Shown in pieces: positions 1 to 5,569 of a DNA stretch of 8,898 bases (its first letter is position 1; each line of letters begins with the position of its first letter). Made by a program: the position numbers and the translations under genes. This DNA is from DUAG01 sp046756865. GTDB lineage: Bacteria > Nitrospirota > Nitrospiria > SBBL01 > JAADHI01. The DNA is taken from positions 1 to 8,898 of the forward strand of contig JBHHXE010000090.1 of NCBI GenBank assembly GCA_046756865.1, in the 5' to 3' direction. Under the pieces are notes generated by a model. It did no database searches. It was not told where the DNA came from and saw only the letters and a list, made by a program, of their open reading frames with translations.

Positions 1-54
1 TAATCGCTCACCTCACGGATAAGTCTGCCCTGATCGCACTTTTTGGGCTCTGGC

Positions 55-729
55 CTAATGCCCAGGGAAGACGGCAGGCCTGATCTTCTCCCCGGTGATC
101 CGGGACTGAAGCCCTTTTGCCACGGTTTGCGCCGCTTTTTTTGTGCGGTAAGGGCCAACACGAACGCGATACCGCTTCCCTTGAGATGTAAGGGCCACTT
201 TCAGGTAGACCTTTTGGTAGTGTCGGCCAACTTCCTGCTTCATGCGCAAGGCATTCTCGCGGATCTCGTAAGAGCCCACTTGCACGAAAAATCTATTTTT
301 TGCGCGCTGGGAGCGCCTTTGTATCGGGGAACGCCCAATAATTTCGATTTTGACTTTTGAAACGCCGGCTTCCACGACTCCCAGTTTCTTTGCGGCCCCG
401 TAAGAAAGATCGAGGATCCGCCTCCCAATGAAGGGCCCCCGGTCATTGACCTTCACCTTGATTGATCGGCCGCTTTTGAGGTCGGTCACGCGGAGGAGTG
501 TCCCCAGAGGAAGGGTTTTATGGGCGGCTGAGATCGCGTACATGTCGTAGATCTCTCCGCTTGCAGTTGGCCGCCCGTGAAATTTATCGCCATACCAGGA
601 GGCAAGCCCAACTTCACGGTGGCCGACGCGGTAGGGTCTCGAAGCGCCGCAGGCATTTAAAAAAAGAAAGGAGGCAATAAGGCATAAAAGTAAAGAGGAA
701 GATTTCGACAAGGAAGCACTCCGCGACAT
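55..729 (-). CDS. rlpA: RlpA-family septal ring lytic transglycosylase, lipoprotein with SPOR domain
   Basis: RlpA proteins are outer-membrane lipoproteins that bind denuded septal peptidoglycan through a SPOR domain; several are lytic transglycosylases that help daughter cells separate. The 224-residue product starts with a lipoprotein signal: a hydrophobic stretch at about 13-24 and lipobox LNAC with Cys27. A double-psi beta-barrel follows (about 39-132) with the signatures GLASWYG, TASGE, AAHKTLPLGT (His70) and NDRGPF (Asp96), the His and Asp expected at the active site. A SPOR domain spans about 146-219 (RFFVQVGSY and RYRVRVGPY repeats). Length and domain order are normal. The ATG lies six bases after the stop of the small zinc-ribbon gene; only a weak purine-rich RBS is visible, so translational coupling is likely. 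It is the last gene of the PilZ unit. The family call is firm; lytic activity in this organism is inferred. Confidence 0.95.
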   Translation of the reverse strand: MSRSASLSKSSSLLLCLIASFLFLNACGASRPYRVGHREVGLASWYGDKFHGRPTASGEIYDMYAISAAHKTLPLGTLLRVTDLKSGRSIKVKVNDRGPFIGRRILDLSYGAAKKLGVVEAGVSKVKIEIIGRSPIQRRSQRAKNRFFVQVGSYEIRENALRMKQEVGRHYQKVYLKVALTSQGKRYRVRVGPYRTKKAAQTVAKGLQSRITGEKIRPAVFPGH

Positions 730-735
730 ATAAAT

Positions 736-960
736 TTAGTCTCGTATCTTGACCACCTTCATCATACAGTTGGGGCAATAGAAGCGGGATGTGAGTTGAT
801 CGAGGCATAGGGGGCAGGTTTCAAAACGTCTTTCCATCATCCGACGATTTTCCAGGCGGCGATCCCCTTTCCGCCTTTCATCCTGCCGACGTTCAAGGGC
901 CTGATCTCTGCGATCACCCGATCGCTTATTTGGGTCTTTAATCATTCCAGGCAAACTCAT
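736..960 (-). CDS. Small Arg-Arg repeat protein with C-terminal CxxC zinc ribbon, function unknown
   Basis: I do not recognise a named family for this 74-residue protein. An in-frame ATG at 987 would give 83 residues, but I chose 960 because that ATG overlaps the stop of the preceding gene in an ATGA junction. Residues 16-47 form a very basic Arg-Arg repeat: DRRDQ, then after a two-residue insert ERRQD, ERRKG, DRRLE, NRRMM and ERRFE, with the last five Arg pairs exactly five residues apart. The C-terminus holds CPLC (Cys49, Cys52) and CPNC (Cys62, Cys65), a compact zinc-ribbon-like knuckle. There is no signal peptide or membrane segment. The basic repeat could bind nucleic acid or acidic lipid; that is inference. 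It lies between the DUF4149-like gene and rlpA in a tight operon. Confidence 0.8.
   Translation of the reverse strand: MSLPGMIKDPNKRSGDRRDQALERRQDERRKGDRRLENRRMMERRFETCPLCLDQLTSRFYCPNCMMKVVKIRD
820..915 (-). repeat. Coding pentad repeat (D/E/N)-R-R-x-x, six copies
   Basis: These positions encode residues 16-47 of the small zinc-ribbon protein. Six copies of an acidic-or-Asn, Arg, Arg, x, x pentad are visible, with one Ala-Leu insertion after the first copy. Arg pairs fall at residues 17/18, 24/25, 29/30, 34/35, 39/40 and 44/45. Arginine codons differ between copies (CGC, AGA, CGT, CGG, AGG, CGC), so the repeat looks kept at the protein level rather than being a fresh DNA duplication. Confidence 0.8.
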
Positions 961-1472
961 GCCATCAAAAGGGCGACGGTGCCGCATACGAGATTGACCT
1001 TCATCAGCCGAACTGAGATCAGGTGCAGTTTGCTGAAATCAGTGTCCGGCGCTTCAGTTCCAAGCCCTTGTTCGGCAGCGTCCTGTTTATCTGGTTGAAC
1101 CCCGAAAGGGTGCTGCGGTAACCGGGCCCGTAATCGGGGAGAAATCACAAATACCGAATAGAAACAGACCCCCGACATGATAACGATTGCCAGGTAGCGG
1201 GTCGCATTCCATGGGGTCAGACTTTCCCATGTGAAAAATTTTATGATGCCGGTGCTGATCAAGGCTCCGCTGCAGCTTAGGGCAAGCTTGTCAAATTTCG
1301 AAAGGATCTTGCCCATAAGCTCTCCGGCCTTCCGTCGAGGTTCTATTTTTTTGAAGATTGTTGGCGCGACAATGGCGCCGATGATGACAATGCCGCCGAC
1401 CCACACTGTAAGGGCGAAGAGATGGATGAACTGAATGCCCATAAAGTAGAAGTTCGGGATGGGGACTTCCAT
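957..1472 (-). CDS. DUF4149-like integral membrane protein
   Basis: A 171-residue membrane protein with about four hydrophobic segments (roughly 12-38, 63-79, 91-111 and 153-171). The N-terminal pattern IQFIHLFALTVWVGG, a following AP and FKKIEPRRKAG stretch, and the C-terminal FSKLHLISVRLMKVN helix resemble the DUF4149 (TMEM205-like) family, whose biochemical role is not established. A polar loop at about 117-146, rich in Asp, Glu, Gln and Pro, separates the third and fourth segments. The protein stops right at the end of the last helix, with its TGA overlapping the ATG of the next gene. The ATG is nine bases after the nuclease stop, with AGGA as a plausible RBS in that gap. Membrane location is well supported; the DUF assignment is from remembered family pattern. 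Confidence 0.82.
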   Translation of the reverse strand: MEVPIPNFYFMGIQFIHLFALTVWVGGIVIIGAIVAPTIFKKIEPRRKAGELMGKILSKFDKLALSCSGALISTGIIKFFTWESLTPWNATRYLAIVIMSGVCFYSVFVISPRLRARLPQHPFGVQPDKQDAAEQGLGTEAPDTDFSKLHLISVRLMKVNLVCGTVALLMA

Positions 1473-1481
1473 GAAATCCTG

Positions 1482-2033
1482 TTATTTTTTTTCTGACCAA
1501 ACACCGCGCTTGTTTCCCCAGGCCATTTGCTCAGCACTCCAGAGCATTTTGCGGTGTTCTGTCCCTAAGGGCAGCTTATGCGTCTTTGCCAGGCCTTGTT
1601 TTAGCATTTCGACATTGACAAAGTATTTTCTGTCGGTTTCAACAAACACATAGGCAAGGAGGCGCCCAAAGCGGTCTCTTGGCCGTACCGGATCAATCTG
1701 GAGCCGGACCGTCTTCCCTTCGACCAACTTCCGGTTCAAGGCGGTCGCTTCTTCGCTGAAGGGCTCCGGATCATATACCCATTTTCCGCCGACCTTTCTC
1801 CGGACCTCCGGGGCATCGATGCCAAGATAGCGGACCAAGCGTCCGTCCTCCAGCCGGATGGTATCCCCATCTATGACCTTGAGAACCTTTATATCAAAGA
1901 CAGCGCCCTGCGGCTTTTTGGGCTGGGCATTTGCGAGCGATGGAACCAGGAAGAAGAAGAGGAGGAGACCATAGAAGAGTATGTGATTACGGTGCCGCAA
2001 AATGTAGAAATGGAGGGGAGATAATATGCTCAT
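1482..2033 (-). CDS. Exported thermonuclease (staphylococcal nuclease-like, Snase domain)
   Basis: A 183-residue Ca2+-dependent, nonspecific phosphodiesterase of the Snase/OB-fold family that would cleave DNA or RNA. Residues 1-36 form a Sec signal peptide: a basic stretch, the hydrophobic core FYGLLLFFFLV, and a probable cut after ANA36. The catalytic set seen in staphylococcal nuclease is present: IDGDT (Asp55, Asp57), Arg68 in VRYLGIDAPE with Asp73 and Glu76, and Arg124 in DRFGRLLAY. The C-terminus keeps the GVWSE motif, so the domain is complete. The gene starts with an ATGA overlap on the stop of the PilZ gene, so the two are probably translationally coupled. Export to the periplasm or outside is predicted from the signal peptide. 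Whether it serves nutrient salvage, DNA clearance or matrix turnover cannot be told from sequence. Confidence 0.95.
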   Translation of the reverse strand: MSILSPLHFYILRHRNHILFYGLLLFFFLVPSLANAQPKKPQGAVFDIKVLKVIDGDTIRLEDGRLVRYLGIDAPEVRRKVGGKWVYDPEPFSEEATALNRKLVEGKTVRLQIDPVRPRDRFGRLLAYVFVETDRKYFVNVEMLKQGLAKTHKLPLGTEHRKMLWSAEQMAWGNKRGVWSEKK

Positions 2034-2425
2034 GGACGTCTACTCTTTGCATGTTTTTTATCGACCCAATCGGAAATAATTTTTTTCTGGGCCGGGTCCA
2101 TGTCAACAAAACGAACCCCGATTCCTTCCGAAGCAAGGCCCAGATTGTCATAGCTTTTTTTCCAGACCACCTCGCAGGTGCAAAAAATCTTTGTCTTCAT
2201 ATCCGGCAGGACGAACTCAATCGGAAAACGTCCCCCAACCTTGAGTTTCTTGGGCGAGGAAAGAAAGAGGCCGCCCGGTCCTAAATTTTCTGCCGAAGCC
2301 AGGAAAACTTCATTGGAATGTTTTCCCTTAACTTCTAGAACGATAAAGGGCGTCCTCTGGTGAACCCTGTTGTTTTTGGTACCGGCCTTTTTTGCGGAAG
2401 GCAACATAGGCACTCTCTGCAACAT
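2030..2425 (-). CDS. PilZ domain protein, putative cyclic-di-GMP effector
   Basis: A single PilZ domain fills most of this 131-residue cytosolic protein. PilZ domains bind cyclic-di-GMP through an RxxxR motif and a (D/N)xSxxG motif. Here RVHQR (Arg20, Arg24) matches the first. The second reads NLGPGG (residues 47-52), with Gly in place of the usual Ser, so affinity could differ from canonical members. The end GIGVRFVDMDPAQKKIISDWV resembles the PilZ paralogs common in myxobacteria and relatives (TIGR02266-like, from memory). There is no attached output domain. The start is uncertain: ATG at 2425 has no clear RBS and falls in the loop of a small TCTCT/AGAGA hairpin, while ATG at 2407 (residue 7) has AGAGAG just upstream. 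It is the first gene after the promoter at 2457-2485 and overlaps the nuclease gene by ATGA. Confidence 0.9.
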   Translation of the reverse strand: MLQRVPMLPSAKKAGTKNNRVHQRTPFIVLEVKGKHSNEVFLASAENLGPGGLFLSSPKKLKVGGRFPIEFVLPDMKTKIFCTCEVVWKKSYDNLGLASEGIGVRFVDMDPAQKKIISDWVDKKHAKSRRP

Positions 2426-2456
2426 AGAGATCAGAATTTATTGGACCTTGAGGCAA

Positions 2457-2485
2457 ACTATATCAAGTTATGGGCAGTGGGTCAA
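2457..2485 (-). promoter_or_regulatory. Strong sigma70-type promoter for the PilZ-nuclease-rlpA unit
   Basis: Read on the minus strand, -35 TTGACC (2480-2485) and -10 TATAGT (2457-2462) are separated by exactly 17 bases. Each hexamer matches consensus at 5 of 6 positions. Predicted transcription start is near 2450, giving a leader of about 25 nt to the first ATG or 43 nt to the second. It makes the five genes from PilZ to rlpA a unit separate from rpsR. Confidence 0.82.
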
Positions 2486-2512
2486 TATGATTCATTTCAC
2501 GTTCCGGTCAGC

Positions 2513-2545
2513 ACCCCCCTCTTGTTTTCTATGGCGGGGGGCCGG
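2513..2545 (-). other. GC-rich hairpin after rpsR (possible transcript 3' end, no U-tract)
   Basis: On the minus strand six C (2541-2536) face six G (2519-2514) across a 16-base loop, about 18 bases after the rpsR stop codon. Flanking CCGG stretches could add pairs across a bulge. No run of U follows, so it does not qualify as a standard intrinsic terminator. It could be a 3'-end stabilising stem, or simply GC-rich sequence. Confidence 0.3.
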
Positions 2546-2559
2546 CGGGACGGTGTTCC

Positions 2560-2787
2560 TCAGCGCTCTTCAGCAAAGGCCAGGAAGGCAATATTTCTGG
2601 CCCGTTTTATGGCTGTGGTGAGCTGGCGCTGATGACCGGCACAATTCCCTGAAATGCGCCTTGGAATAATCTTTCCACGCTCCGTGACAAATCCTTTCAG
2701 GATTTGCGTATCTTTATAATCGATGTCTTTTATCTTTTCGGTACAGAATCGACAAACACGTTTTCTTTGAAAATATTTCTTTTCCAC
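2560..2787 (-). CDS. rpsR: Small ribosomal subunit protein S18 (bS18), zinc-binding C+ type
   Basis: S18 binds with S6 to the platform of the 30S subunit. The 75-residue product has the family core from IKDIDYKD through IPRRISGNC to HQRQLTTAIKRARNIAFLAF. It carries CRFC (Cys12, Cys15) plus Cys49 and His52 in NCAGH, the four-ligand set of zinc-binding (C+) S18 variants. The start is GTG at 2787, preceded closely by GGGAGG; no in-frame ATG is available. It lies 36 bases after ssb and should be translated from the rpsF-ssb-rpsR message. rplI does not follow; the next gene has its own promoter. The family call is certain; zinc binding is inferred from the four ligands. Confidence 0.97.
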   Translation of the reverse strand: MEKKYFQRKRVCRFCTEKIKDIDYKDTQILKGFVTERGKIIPRRISGNCAGHQRQLTTAIKRARNIAFLAFAEER

Positions 2788-2823
2788 ACATCCTCCCTAC
2801 TGACGGCTCACTAAAACGGTGCG

Positions 2824-3222
2824 TCAAAACGGAACGTCGTCGCCCCCTTCTTCAACGGCGAGACCTCCACTATCCGCCCCTTCGGTCTGTCCCTGCCGTT
2901 TCGGGAGAAAGCGAACCGACTGTGCTACCACTTCATGCTTGTTTCGTTTTTGGCCTTCTTCCGTTTCCCACCTGCGCTGCTGGAGGCGCCCGTCGACGAT
3001 GACGCCTTGCCCTTTTGATAGGTACTGACCGCAATTCTCAGCCTGTTTTCCAAAAACCACAATATCGATAAAACAGACCTCATCTTTCATTTCTTCCCCT
3101 TGCTTGTAGCGATGATTTACGGCAAGCCCGAAACTGGCAACGGCTGTCCCGCTGGGGGTGTATCGGACTTCAGGGTCTCTGGTCAGATTTCCGATGAGGA
3201 TGACCTTGTTAAAACTTACCAT
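2824..3222 (-). CDS. ssb: Single-stranded DNA-binding protein
   Basis: SSB coats single-stranded DNA as a tetramer during replication, repair and recombination. The OB fold occupies about residues 1-108, with the typical start NKVILIGNLTRDPEVRYTPSG, then VASFGLAVN and the YLSKGQGVIVDGRLQQRRW strand pair. The linker is short (about 109-126), and the protein ends in the acidic tip DDVPF that recruits partner proteins (DDxPF consensus). At 132 residues it is shorter than E. coli SSB because of this linker. Its ATG directly abuts the rpsF stop codon with no spacer, and its RBS (GGGAGG) lies inside the rpsF 3' end, so it is probably translationally coupled to rpsF. The order rpsF-ssb-rpsR is common in bacteria. 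Confidence 0.97.
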   Translation of the reverse strand: MVSFNKVILIGNLTRDPEVRYTPSGTAVASFGLAVNHRYKQGEEMKDEVCFIDIVVFGKQAENCGQYLSKGQGVIVDGRLQQRRWETEEGQKRNKHEVVAQSVRFLPKRQGQTEGADSGGLAVEEGGDDVPF

Positions 3223-3582
3223 TTAGTACCGTCCTCCCTTGGCCCGCGGTGAGAATGATTTTTCGTCACGGACGGGGATCATTTTTCCCAACTGGCCTTC
3301 ATTGATTTTAATTGTCATATTCTTGATGATGTTTTCAGACAAGCGGTAGGTTTGTTCCAATTCCAAAAGTGCAGCAGGCGTTGCTTTGAAATGCAGGATG
3401 AGGTAGATTCCTCTTTTCTCCTTGCACACTTCGTAGGCAAGCCTCTTTTTTCCAAAGGAGTCCGCGCCGATAATCTCACCCCCGTCTTTTTCGATCAGGG
3501 TTTTGATCTTATCAGATACCTTGGCAATCTCTTCTTCGGAGAGGTTTGGTTTAACAATATAGATGGTTTCGTAGGCATTCAA
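3223..3582 (-). CDS. rpsF: Small ribosomal subunit protein S6 (bS6), TTG start
   Basis: S6 pairs with S18 on the 30S platform. The 119-residue product has the family pattern YETIYIVKPNLSEEE, then GKKRLAYEV, KRGIYLILHFKA and LSENIIKNMTIK, and ends in a basic tail. The start codon is TTG at 3582: AATGCCTAC follows, a good AGGAGG lies eight bases upstream, and no nearby in-frame ATG exists. A rare start codon on a highly expressed ribosomal gene, together with leader pairing over the RBS, suggests translational control. It is the first gene of rpsF-ssb-rpsR, 131 bases after ychF. The call is certain; the regulation is inferred. Confidence 0.97.
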   Translation of the reverse strand: MNAYETIYIVKPNLSEEEIAKVSDKIKTLIEKDGGEIIGADSFGKKRLAYEVCKEKRGIYLILHFKATPAALLELEQTYRLSENIIKNMTIKINEGQLGKMIPVRDEKSFSPRAKGGRY

Positions 3583-3632
3583 AAAGTGACCCTCCTGGCT
3601 AGTAGCCCTAAATCAGTATTTAGAGCGAGGAC
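3583..3632 (-). promoter_or_regulatory. rpsF leader fold covering the Shine-Dalgarno, candidate S6:S18 autoregulatory site
   Basis: In minus-strand RNA a nine-pair hairpin, GCUCUAAAU-ACUG-AUUUAGGGC (3626-3605, one G-U pair), is directly abutted on its 5' side by GUCCUC (3632-3627). That hexamer can pair with GAGGGU (3594-3589), which lies inside the AGGAGGG ribosome binding site. The two stems stack on one strand and leave a ten-base bulge (3604-3595, UACUAGCCAG) on the other. A stem, a bulge and a hairpin before rpsF is the known architecture of S6:S18 leader motifs. The CCG trinucleotide reported for that motif is not obvious in the bulge, so this may be a variant or an unrelated fold. Confidence 0.5.
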
Positions 3633-3683
3633 TGGGATGAGATGATCAACCCGATAGAATTGTCTGAAAAATCGTGCTTGGAT

Positions 3684-3712
3684 AATTAACACATTACACC
3701 CGGCCGCGTCAA
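3684..3712 (-). promoter_or_regulatory. Possible promoter for rpsF-ssb-rpsR
   Basis: Minus-strand TTGACG (3707-3712, 5 of 6 matches to -35) is followed after 17 bases by TTAATT (3684-3689, only 3 of 6 matches to -10). It lies at the end of ychF and would give a leader of about 95 nt containing the rpsF fold. The weak -10 makes this tentative; read-through from ychF is possible, since I see no terminator between them. Confidence 0.38.
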
Positions 3713-3713
3713 A

Positions 3714-4808
3714 TCAGACGTTAAAGCGGAAGTAGACACAGTCGCCATCCTGAATCAGGTATTCTTTTCCTTCCAGTCTCAGGAGGCCTTTCGATTTAAT
3801 CGCCTGCAGGCTGCCATGATCGATGAGATCCTGGTATCGAAAGATTTCGGCTCGGATGAAACCTCTTTCGATATCCGAATGGATTTTTCCGGCGGCCTGG
3901 ACCGCGGGGGTGTCGTTACGGATGGTCCAGCCCTTGACCTCATCTTCCCCGACTGTAAAAAAGGTCAGGAGCCCGAGCATCTTGTATGAGGCCCGGATCA
4001 AACGGGAGAGACCTGCCTCGGGCAGGTCGAGTTCATTCAGGAACATTTCCCCTTCATCTGGCGGAAGCGCGGCGATCTCAGATTCGATTTTCCCGCTGAT
4101 GGCAATGGAGGATGTCCCTTCCCGCCCTGCAATTTCGGCAACCCGTTCGGAATGGCTGTTTCCTGTCTTGACTTGGGCTTCAGGAACATTGGCGACATAG
4201 AGAACCGGTTTTGCGGTCAGGAGGGCGAGTTCTTTCAGAAAAGGGATTTCTTCTTCCGACAGGGCAAGCGTACGTGCCGACTTGCCCTCTGAAAGGCATT
4301 CGAGCAGCTGTTGTAGAACATCCGTTTCATGAATGGCTGCCTTATCCCCTGATTTTGCCTTTTTACCCGTCTTGAAAAGCCGCTTTTCAACCGTATCCAG
4401 GTCTTTCAGGATCAATTCTGTGTCAATGGTTTCGATGTCGCGCGCGGGATCGACGGTGCCGCCGACATGAACAATTTCAGGGTCTTCGAAGCAGCGGACA
4501 ATATGAACCAGGGCATCCGTTTCCCGCATATGGCTCAAAAATTGATTCCCAAGACCTTCCCCTTTGCTGGCGCCCGCTACCAGGCCGGCTATATCGACAA
4601 AAGCCATGCTTGTGGGGGAGAGCTTTTTGGGTTTATAAATTTCAACCAGACAGGTCAAGCGGGCATCCGGCACCTCGACGATGCCGACATTCGGGTCGAC
4701 CGTGCAAAAGGGAAAATTGGCAACAGCGGCTTCGCCGCGCGTCATCGCGTTAAAAATCGTCGATTTTCCAACATTCGGCAGTCCGATCAATCCGCAGTTA
4801 ATGGCCAT
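3714..4808 (-). CDS. ychF: YchF/OLA1-type ribosome-associated ATPase
   Basis: YchF is an Obg-family P-loop protein that prefers ATP over GTP, associates with ribosomes, and takes part in translation and stress responses. The 364-residue product shows the P-loop GLPNVGKS (9-16), DIAGLVAGASKGEGLGNQFL from Asp72, His114 at the position of the catalytic His of E. coli YchF, and NVPE (207-210) in place of the NKxD guanine motif, which is why the family tolerates ATP. The C-terminal TGS domain (about 280-364) ends in the typical YFRFNV. Length is normal. The ATG at 4808 has AGGA upstream and follows pth by 30 bases, so pth-ychF is probably one transcript. All key residues are present. Confidence 0.97.
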   Translation of the reverse strand: MAINCGLIGLPNVGKSTIFNAMTRGEAAVANFPFCTVDPNVGIVEVPDARLTCLVEIYKPKKLSPTSMAFVDIAGLVAGASKGEGLGNQFLSHMRETDALVHIVRCFEDPEIVHVGGTVDPARDIETIDTELILKDLDTVEKRLFKTGKKAKSGDKAAIHETDVLQQLLECLSEGKSARTLALSEEEIPFLKELALLTAKPVLYVANVPEAQVKTGNSHSERVAEIAGREGTSSIAISGKIESEIAALPPDEGEMFLNELDLPEAGLSRLIRASYKMLGLLTFFTVGEDEVKGWTIRNDTPAVQAAGKIHSDIERGFIRAEIFRYQDLIDHGSLQAIKSKGLLRLEGKEYLIQDGDCVYFRFNV

Positions 4809-4838
4809 ATATTTTCCTGGTTGGTTTTATCCGACGGC

Positions 4839-5411
4839 TCAGTCGGGATGGTACTGGTTCATGGCTTCTGTTAAGCGGTCTTCCAGCAGAAGGGGGAGCA
4901 GGGCAACTGCTTTTTCAAGCCCGTTTAAGACCCGTTTCTTGTCATCGGGGGGGAAGGGACTGAGCACATAGTCCGCAGGGGCGGAATGCGGGTCTCTTCC
5001 AATACCGATTTTAAGGCGGGTAAACTGGTCGGTTCCGATTGCCTCCATCACAGAAGCGACCCCGCGATGCCCTCCGGACCCCCCTTTGGTCCTCAAGCGA
5101 ATCCGCCCGCAATCCAGATCAAGGTCATCAAAAATGAGGATAAGATCAGATGGGGAGATGTGAAAAAAATCAAGAAACGCACGAACCGGGCGACCGCTCC
5201 GGTTCATGAAGCTCATGGGCTTTACCAGGAGAAACTCAAATTCTTCGGAAGCGCCGACCCAGCGGCCGCGACCGAAGTGGGCGCCTCCCTTTCTGTCAGA
5301 AAAAGAGACATGATGTTGTCCGGCAAAAGCATCAATGACCCTAAACCCGATGTTATGTCGGGTTTCTTCGTACTCTTTTCCCGGATTTCCAAGCCCGACA
5401 ATCAGCTTCAA
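4839..5411 (-). CDS. pth: Peptidyl-tRNA hydrolase, TTG start
   Basis: Pth cleaves the ester bond of peptidyl-tRNAs released from stalled ribosomes and recycles the tRNA. The 190-residue product starts KLIVGLGNPGKEYEETRHN and carries Asn9, His19 (catalytic base), Asn70 in FMNRSG, Asp95 in FDDLDL, and GGSGGHRG. In the last motif Arg116 stands where E. coli Pth has Asn114, a substrate-contact residue. The start is TTG at 5411, where the family alignment begins; the in-frame upstream stretch has no ATG or GTG before a stop, and only GGAA serves as a poor RBS. A 157-base gap separates it from rplY. Family identity is certain. The Arg substitution may be lineage-typical. Confidence 0.95.
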   Translation of the reverse strand: MKLIVGLGNPGKEYEETRHNIGFRVIDAFAGQHHVSFSDRKGGAHFGRGRWVGASEEFEFLLVKPMSFMNRSGRPVRAFLDFFHISPSDLILIFDDLDLDCGRIRLRTKGGSGGHRGVASVMEAIGTDQFTRLKIGIGRDPHSAPADYVLSPFPPDDKKRVLNGLEKAVALLPLLLEDRLTEAMNQYHPD

Positions 5412-5473
5412 TGTTTCGATTCCAGAACCGAGCAGTTCTCTAAGAGGAAGATCCTGGCTCGCGCAAAATCTGC

Positions 5474-5551
5474 TTAATCAGAGGGGGTCAATTCGCGGAG
5501 TCCCTTTCCCCTGCTAAACCACCAGGGATTTCTCCTCGGGGGGCGCTCCAT
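5474..5551 (-). CDS. Possible 25-residue leader peptide between rplY and pth
   Basis: An ATG-to-TAA frame on the minus strand begins with MERPPRRNPWWFSRG and ends RELTPSD. AAGG lies seven bases upstream of the ATG, 18 bases after the rplY stop. The peptide is basic with adjacent tryptophans. I recognise no homolog. It lies in a 157-base gap before a pth gene that has a TTG start and poor RBS, so a leader-peptide role is conceivable. An ORF this short can easily arise by chance. Confidence 0.2.
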   Translation of the reverse strand: MERPPRRNPWWFSRGKGLRELTPSD

Positions 5552-5569
5552 CAAAGGACCTTCATCGGG

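Noticed and set aside
1..54. GCCC/GGGC inverted repeat after the rlpA stop as a terminator
   Set aside because: Four pairs around a 14-base loop with no U-tract; nothing else is recognisable in this edge segment.
4831..4846. Small CCGAC/GTCGG hairpin over the pth stop codon
   Set aside because: Only five pairs and no U-tract on the minus strand; too weak for a terminator and within chance expectation.
4986..5477. A 163-codon open frame on the plus strand opposite pth
   Set aside because: It overlaps the intact pth gene in antisense; its composition follows from the pth codons.
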